Assembly: GCA_041580155.1 (NCBI GenBank)
Contig: JBFGEI010000120.1
Coordinates: forward strand, 1-8,692
Direction of reading: 5' to 3'
Source of the DNA: Limimaricola sp041580155
GTDB lineage: Bacteria > Pseudomonadota > Alphaproteobacteria > Rhodobacterales > Rhodobacteraceae
Length of the DNA: 8,692 nucleotides
Shown here: one piece after another, positions 5,795 to 8,692 of the stretch
Layout: every line of letters begins with the position of its first letter
Numbering within the stretch: the first letter of the stretch is position 1
Notes under the pieces: generated by a model
What the model was told of the DNA's origin: nothing
What the model saw: the letters and a program-made list of their open reading frames with translations, nothing else
The model's database searches: none
Position numbers and translations under genes: made by a program

Positions 5795-6628
5795 TCACTT
5801 GCCTTCGGTCATCCGCTTGATCGCGGCGACGCCGCTTTCGCCCAGCGGCACCGCGGCGAAGGGCCCGCCAAGGCAGCGCTGCGCCAGGTCCGACGGGTCG
5901 GGGGTCTTCGGGCCGGGCAACAGCCGGTCGGCCCAGTCCTCGGCGTTGTCGCGCGGCCGGTAGCCAAGGAACGCGGCTCTGGCGTTCGACACCGGCGCCC
6001 GGTCGTTGGCCGAAACCCCCCAGACCGTGGCGAAGCCGGTGACCTGGGTGTCGACCGCGGCGCGCACCAGCCGCACCAGGTCGCCGTAGCTGAGCCAGGT
6101 CTGCAGCGCCCGCGGGTTCTGCGGTTCCGGGGTGCAGGACATGATCCGCAGGCACACCGCCTCGAGGCCACGCTTGTCCCAGTACATCCGCGCCATGTCC
6201 TCGGTGAAGCACTTGGCGAGGCCGTAGAACGTGTCGGGCCGATGCGCCCCGGTGGTGTCGATCCCGGCGCCGCTTTCCACCATGCCGACGGCGTGCACCG
6301 AGGACGCGTAGATCACCCGCCGGGCGCCGGCCCGATGCGCCGCTTCCCAGATGTTGTAGGCGCCGACGAAGTTCGGCCCGAGCAGCGTCTCGAAGGGCGC
6401 TTCGTCGACATGGGCGCCGAAGTGCACCACCATCTCCGCGCCCTCGAGCAGCGGCGCGATCTGCGCCATCTGCGCCAGGTCGGCGCGCACGAATTCCTCG
6501 TTGTCGTGCAGCTGCGCCGGCGCCTCCGAGATGTCGGTCGACAGCAGCCGGTCGGCCATCCGCGACAGCGGTTCGCGCAGCTGCGCCCCGAGATTGCCGC
6601 AGGCCCCGGTGAGGACGATCTTCTTCAT
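5795..6628 (-). CDS. NAD(P)-dependent short-chain dehydrogenase, uronate dehydrogenase-like
   Basis: This is an extended short-chain dehydrogenase resembling uronate dehydrogenase, which oxidises galacturonate or glucuronate to the aldarolactone with NAD. The 277 residues show the Rossmann motif TGACGNLG (7-14), Asp32 in TDIS as a possible NAD-preference residue, catalytic Ser110 in YASS, and YGLAK with Tyr135 and Lys139. A stretch RIMSCTPEP (161-169), followed by Arg173 and WGVSAND (203-209), is characteristic of the uronate dehydrogenase branch. From memory of the Agrobacterium enzyme, two likely substrate-contact positions differ (GAHV near 71-74 and SSVH at 109-112), so the substrate may not be a simple uronate. 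The start is supported by AAAGGAA, 6 bp upstream. It begins 13 bp after the FAD oxidoreductase gene and is surely co-transcribed with it. Confidence 0.85.
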   Translation of the reverse strand: MKKIVLTGACGNLGAQLREPLSRMADRLLSTDISEAPAQLHDNEEFVRADLAQMAQIAPLLEGAEMVVHFGAHVDEAPFETLLGPNFVGAYNIWEAAHRAGARRVIYASSVHAVGMVESGAGIDTTGAHRPDTFYGLAKCFTEDMARMYWDKRGLEAVCLRIMSCTPEPQNPRALQTWLSYGDLVRLVRAAVDTQVTGFATVWGVSANDRAPVSNARAAFLGYRPRDNAEDWADRLLPGPKTPDPSDLAQRCLGGPFAAVPLGESGVAAIKRMTEGK

Positions 6629-6641
6629 GCCGTGTTCCTTT

Positions 6642-7832
6642 CTAGATCACCGCGGTCTCGGTCAGCGGGGTGCCGGTCAGCACCCGTCCGACCGACAGCG
6701 GCGACAGGTCGAGGCTGCGCCAGCCCCGGTGGATGATCTGTTCGGCGATGCCGCGTCCGACCGCCGGGGCCTGTTGCAGGCCATGGCCGGAAAAGCCGTT
6801 GGCGAACATCAGGTTCGGCACCTGTGGATGCGGCCCGAGCAGGGCGTTCTGATCGAGCGTGTTGTAGGCGTAATGCCCGGTCCAGCTGTTGCGCAGCCGG
6901 ATCCGTTCGAAGGCCGGTATCCGTGCCGCCAGCGCCGGCCAGACCCGGTTTTCCCAGATCTCGTGATCCATCCGGAAATCTCTCGGATCGGCCGGGCCGT
7001 CGTGCTCGGGCGGGCAGCCGGCCATGTAGAGCGCGCCGTCGGACCGGACGTGCACCCCGGAGGGGTCGATGGTCAGCGGCAGGGTGCGCGGCAGCGGCGT
7101 CTCGGCCTCGAACACGAAGGTGAAGCGGCGGCGCGGTTCGACCGGCAGCGCCAGACCGGCCATCGCGGCGATTTTGGCGGCCGCGGGACCGGCGGCGTTG
7201 ACCACGTCGCCGCAGGCCACGCTGCTGCCGTCGGACAGGGTGACATGGGTGATCCGGTCGCCGCTGCGGGTCAGCCCGGTGACCTCGGCGGTCACCTCTT
7301 CGACGCCGAGCCGGCGCGCCCGGCGGCGCAGTTCCGAGAACATCGTGCCGCCGTCGAAGCAGCCCTCGTCGCCGGGGTTGTGGCTGCCCAGAAGCACGTC
7401 GCCGGTCTCGAGGAACGGGAAGGCGGCGGCCAGCTGGCCGGGGCTGAGCAGCCGGGTGCCGGCGCCCATCGACGCCTGTAGCGCCTGCGCCGCGCGCAGC
7501 CGGTCGGCCTTGGCCGGATCGGCGGCGAGATAGAGGTAGCCGAAGCCGTCGAGCCGGATCTCCGGCGCGGTCTCGTCCTGCATGAAGCTGCGGAAATCGC
7601 GGATGAAGGCGACGCCGAACTGGCTGATCGCGATGTTGATCGCGACGCCGAACTGCTGGCGGATGCAGGAATTGGTGTGGCTGGTCGAGGCGAATTCGAA
7701 GCTTGGATCGCGTTCGACCACCAGCACCCGACCGTCGAAATCGGGGTCGCGCGCCAGCCACCAGGCGATGGCGCTGCCGATCATTGCGCCGCCGATGACG
7801 ACCACGTCGTAAGAGGTGTGCTTCGGGCTCAT
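6642..7832 (-). CDS. FAD-dependent oxidoreductase, DAO family, FOXRED1-like
   Basis: This is a flavoenzyme of the glycine/D-amino-acid oxidase (DAO) superfamily, which usually oxidises C-N bonds of amino or N-methylated compounds. The 396 residues begin with an FAD-binding Rossmann fold, DVVVIGGAMIGSA (9-21). In the GxGxxG motif the second Gly is replaced by Ala16. Glu40 ends the second strand and probably binds the ribose. STSHTNSCIRQQF (49-61) follows, near the flavin. The C-terminal GHGLQQAPAVGR (349-360), preceded by YAYNTLDQNALLGPHP, closely recalls FOXRED1-type proteins. There is no signal peptide. ATG 7832 starts directly at the Rossmann fold, but no good ribosome-binding site is visible. 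The gene lies downstream of malG across a hairpin and 13 bp upstream of the dehydrogenase gene. The substrate is unknown; the sugar-transport context suggests an amino-sugar or sugar-amine compound, which is inference. Confidence 0.88.
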   Translation of the reverse strand: MSPKHTSYDVVVIGGAMIGSAIAWWLARDPDFDGRVLVVERDPSFEFASTSHTNSCIRQQFGVAINIAISQFGVAFIRDFRSFMQDETAPEIRLDGFGYLYLAADPAKADRLRAAQALQASMGAGTRLLSPGQLAAAFPFLETGDVLLGSHNPGDEGCFDGGTMFSELRRRARRLGVEEVTAEVTGLTRSGDRITHVTLSDGSSVACGDVVNAAGPAAAKIAAMAGLALPVEPRRRFTFVFEAETPLPRTLPLTIDPSGVHVRSDGALYMAGCPPEHDGPADPRDFRMDHEIWENRVWPALAARIPAFERIRLRNSWTGHYAYNTLDQNALLGPHPQVPNLMFANGFSGHGLQQAPAVGRGIAEQIIHRGWRSLDLSPLSVGRVLTGTPLTETAVI

Positions 7833-7890
7833 GGCATGACGCTAGGGCGCTGCGGCGGCAAAGAAAAGGGGGGCCAGGTCCCGGTCGCCG

Positions 7891-7915
7891 GCGCCGCAGC
7901 CCCGGGCTGCGGCGC
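7891..7915 (-). terminator. 11-bp hairpin between malG and the FAD oxidoreductase gene
   Basis: GCGCCGCAGCC (7891-7901) and GGCTGCGGCGC (7905-7915) are perfect reverse complements around a 3-nt loop. The hairpin starts 6 bp past the malG stop in the minus-strand transcript. A pyrimidine run CCCCCCTTTTCTTT (around 7874-7861, minus strand) follows, but about 16 bp after the stem. It may end part of the transcription or protect the upstream mRNA, so that the transporter and enzyme genes are expressed at different levels. Confidence 0.6.
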
Positions 7916-7921
7916 GCCGTC

Positions 7922-8692
7922 CTAGCCCTTGACCGCGCCGTCGCTCAGTCCCGAGACGAGGTAGCGCTGGGCGATCAGGAACACCACGGTGATCGGCAGC
8001 CCCGACAGGATCGCGGCGGCGGCGAAATCGCCCCAGAGATACTTGAACTCGTTCAGATAGAGCCGCGACCCGACCGCCAGCGTCATCTTGCTTTCCGAGC
8101 GGATCAGCACGCTGGCGATGGCGTAGTCGTTGACCACGAAGATGAAGGCCAGCACGAAGACCACCGCCATGATCGGCACCGCCAGCGGCAGGAACACGTA
8201 GCGGAAGGTCTGCCACGGCGTCGCGCCGTCGATCGCCGCCGCTTTGTCGAGCGCGGTGTCGATGCTGTCGAAATAGCCCTTGATGGTCCAGACATGCAGG
8301 GTAATCTGGCTCAGGTAGACCAGCACCAGCGCCAGGTGGCTGTTGATCCCCAGCGCCGGGCTGACCTCGCCCAGCGCGTCGAAGATCGCGAAGATCGCCA
8401 CCAGCGCCAGCGTGGTCGGGAACATCTGGATCAGGAACAGCCCGTCGAGCATCGCGCCCTTGCCGCGGATCCGGATCCGGCTGAAGGCGTAGGCCGAGAT
8501 CGTCGACAGCGCCAGCACCCCGACCGCGGCGACCAGCCCGATCTTGATCGAGTTCCACATCCACAACAGCACCGGGTAGGGCGGCGTCACCACCGTACCG
8601 TCGGCGCGGGTGTAGTCGAGCCCGAGCGCCAGGTACCAATGCTCCAGCGTCGGGTTCTCGGGCCAGAGCGCGCCGGTGGCGAAGTTGCCCTC
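7922..8692 (-). CDS. malG: Maltose-type ABC transporter permease MalG (5'-partial)
   Basis: This is an inner-membrane permease subunit of a carbohydrate uptake ABC transporter (MalG of MalEFGK). The frame is open to the window edge. The visible 256 residues begin EGNFATGALWPENPTLEHWY, matching the periplasmic loop of enteric MalG, so roughly the first 40 residues, including the first membrane helix, are missing. Membrane segments follow from residue 40 onward. The EAA loop that docks the ATPase is at about 150-169, reading KAAAIDGATPWQTFRYVFLP; its usual first Glu is Lys. The end ...GLSDGAVKG matches the MalG tail that reaches into the MalK dimer. From memory, the resemblance to E. coli MalG is strong throughout, so maltose/maltodextrin or a related alpha-glucoside is the likely substrate class. 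malE, malF and malK would be expected beyond the right edge. Confidence 0.9.
   Translation of the reverse strand, partial: EGNFATGALWPENPTLEHWYLALGLDYTRADGTVVTPPYPVLLWMWNSIKIGLVAAVGVLALSTISAYAFSRIRIRGKGAMLDGLFLIQMFPTTLALVAIFAIFDALGEVSPALGINSHLALVLVYLSQITLHVWTIKGYFDSIDTALDKAAAIDGATPWQTFRYVFLPLAVPIMAVVFVLAFIFVVNDYAIASVLIRSESKMTLAVGSRLYLNEFKYLWGDFAAAAILSGLPITVVFLIAQRYLVSGLSDGAVKG

Noticed and set aside
4923..6212. Minus-strand open frame opposite rpe
   Set aside because: The product is His/Asp/Arg-rich noise and rpe on + has every catalytic motif.
1..8692. tRNA, rRNA, CRISPR, insertion sequence or phage signals
   Set aside because: Nothing with the required structure, repeats or gene families was seen, and codon use is uniform across the window.

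Overview
This window is very GC-rich and densely coding, with codon third positions almost all G or C. The gene content suggests an alphaproteobacterium, probably of the Rhodobacterales. The DUF1523-type membrane protein, the short L,D-transpeptidase and the style of the FAD oxidoreductase support this. The assignment rests on recognised family resemblance, not on a database search.

Left part (1-2962). A 5'-truncated kynurenine-formamidase-like alpha/beta hydrolase on + converges on a P1/DmpA-type (family S58) self-cleaving peptidase on -. The 151-bp gap between them holds a striking AT-rich perfect inverted repeat. The peptidase is divergent from an exported L,D-transpeptidase, and the 229-bp gap upstream of the transpeptidase carries a 9-bp hairpin.

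Middle part (2132-5747). The L,D-transpeptidase, a small three-helix membrane protein and a DUF1523 membrane protein lie in a row on + and look like an envelope gene cluster. The DUF1523 gene converges, with only 16 bp to spare, on an AraC/ChbR-like regulator on -. That regulator is divergent from rpe (ribulose-phosphate 3-epimerase) on +.

Right part (5795-8692), all on - and read right to left: a MalG-type sugar ABC permease (5' end outside the window), a FOXRED1-like FAD-dependent oxidoreductase and a uronate-dehydrogenase-like NAD(P) enzyme. The FAD gene ends 13 bp before the dehydrogenase gene starts. A strong hairpin separates malG from the two oxidoreductases. The plausible reading is a carbohydrate uptake and oxidation operon, possibly controlled by the nearby ChbR-like regulator, with Rpe providing a link to the pentose phosphate pathway. 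The physiological substrate is not evident.

No rRNA, tRNA, CRISPR array, insertion sequence or phage gene was seen. No intergenic stretch exceeds 300 bp. Most gene junctions carry GC-rich perfect hairpins without a following T-tract. I found no clear new multi-gene system; the most interesting candidates are the oxidative sugar module and the AT-rich palindrome at 880-903.
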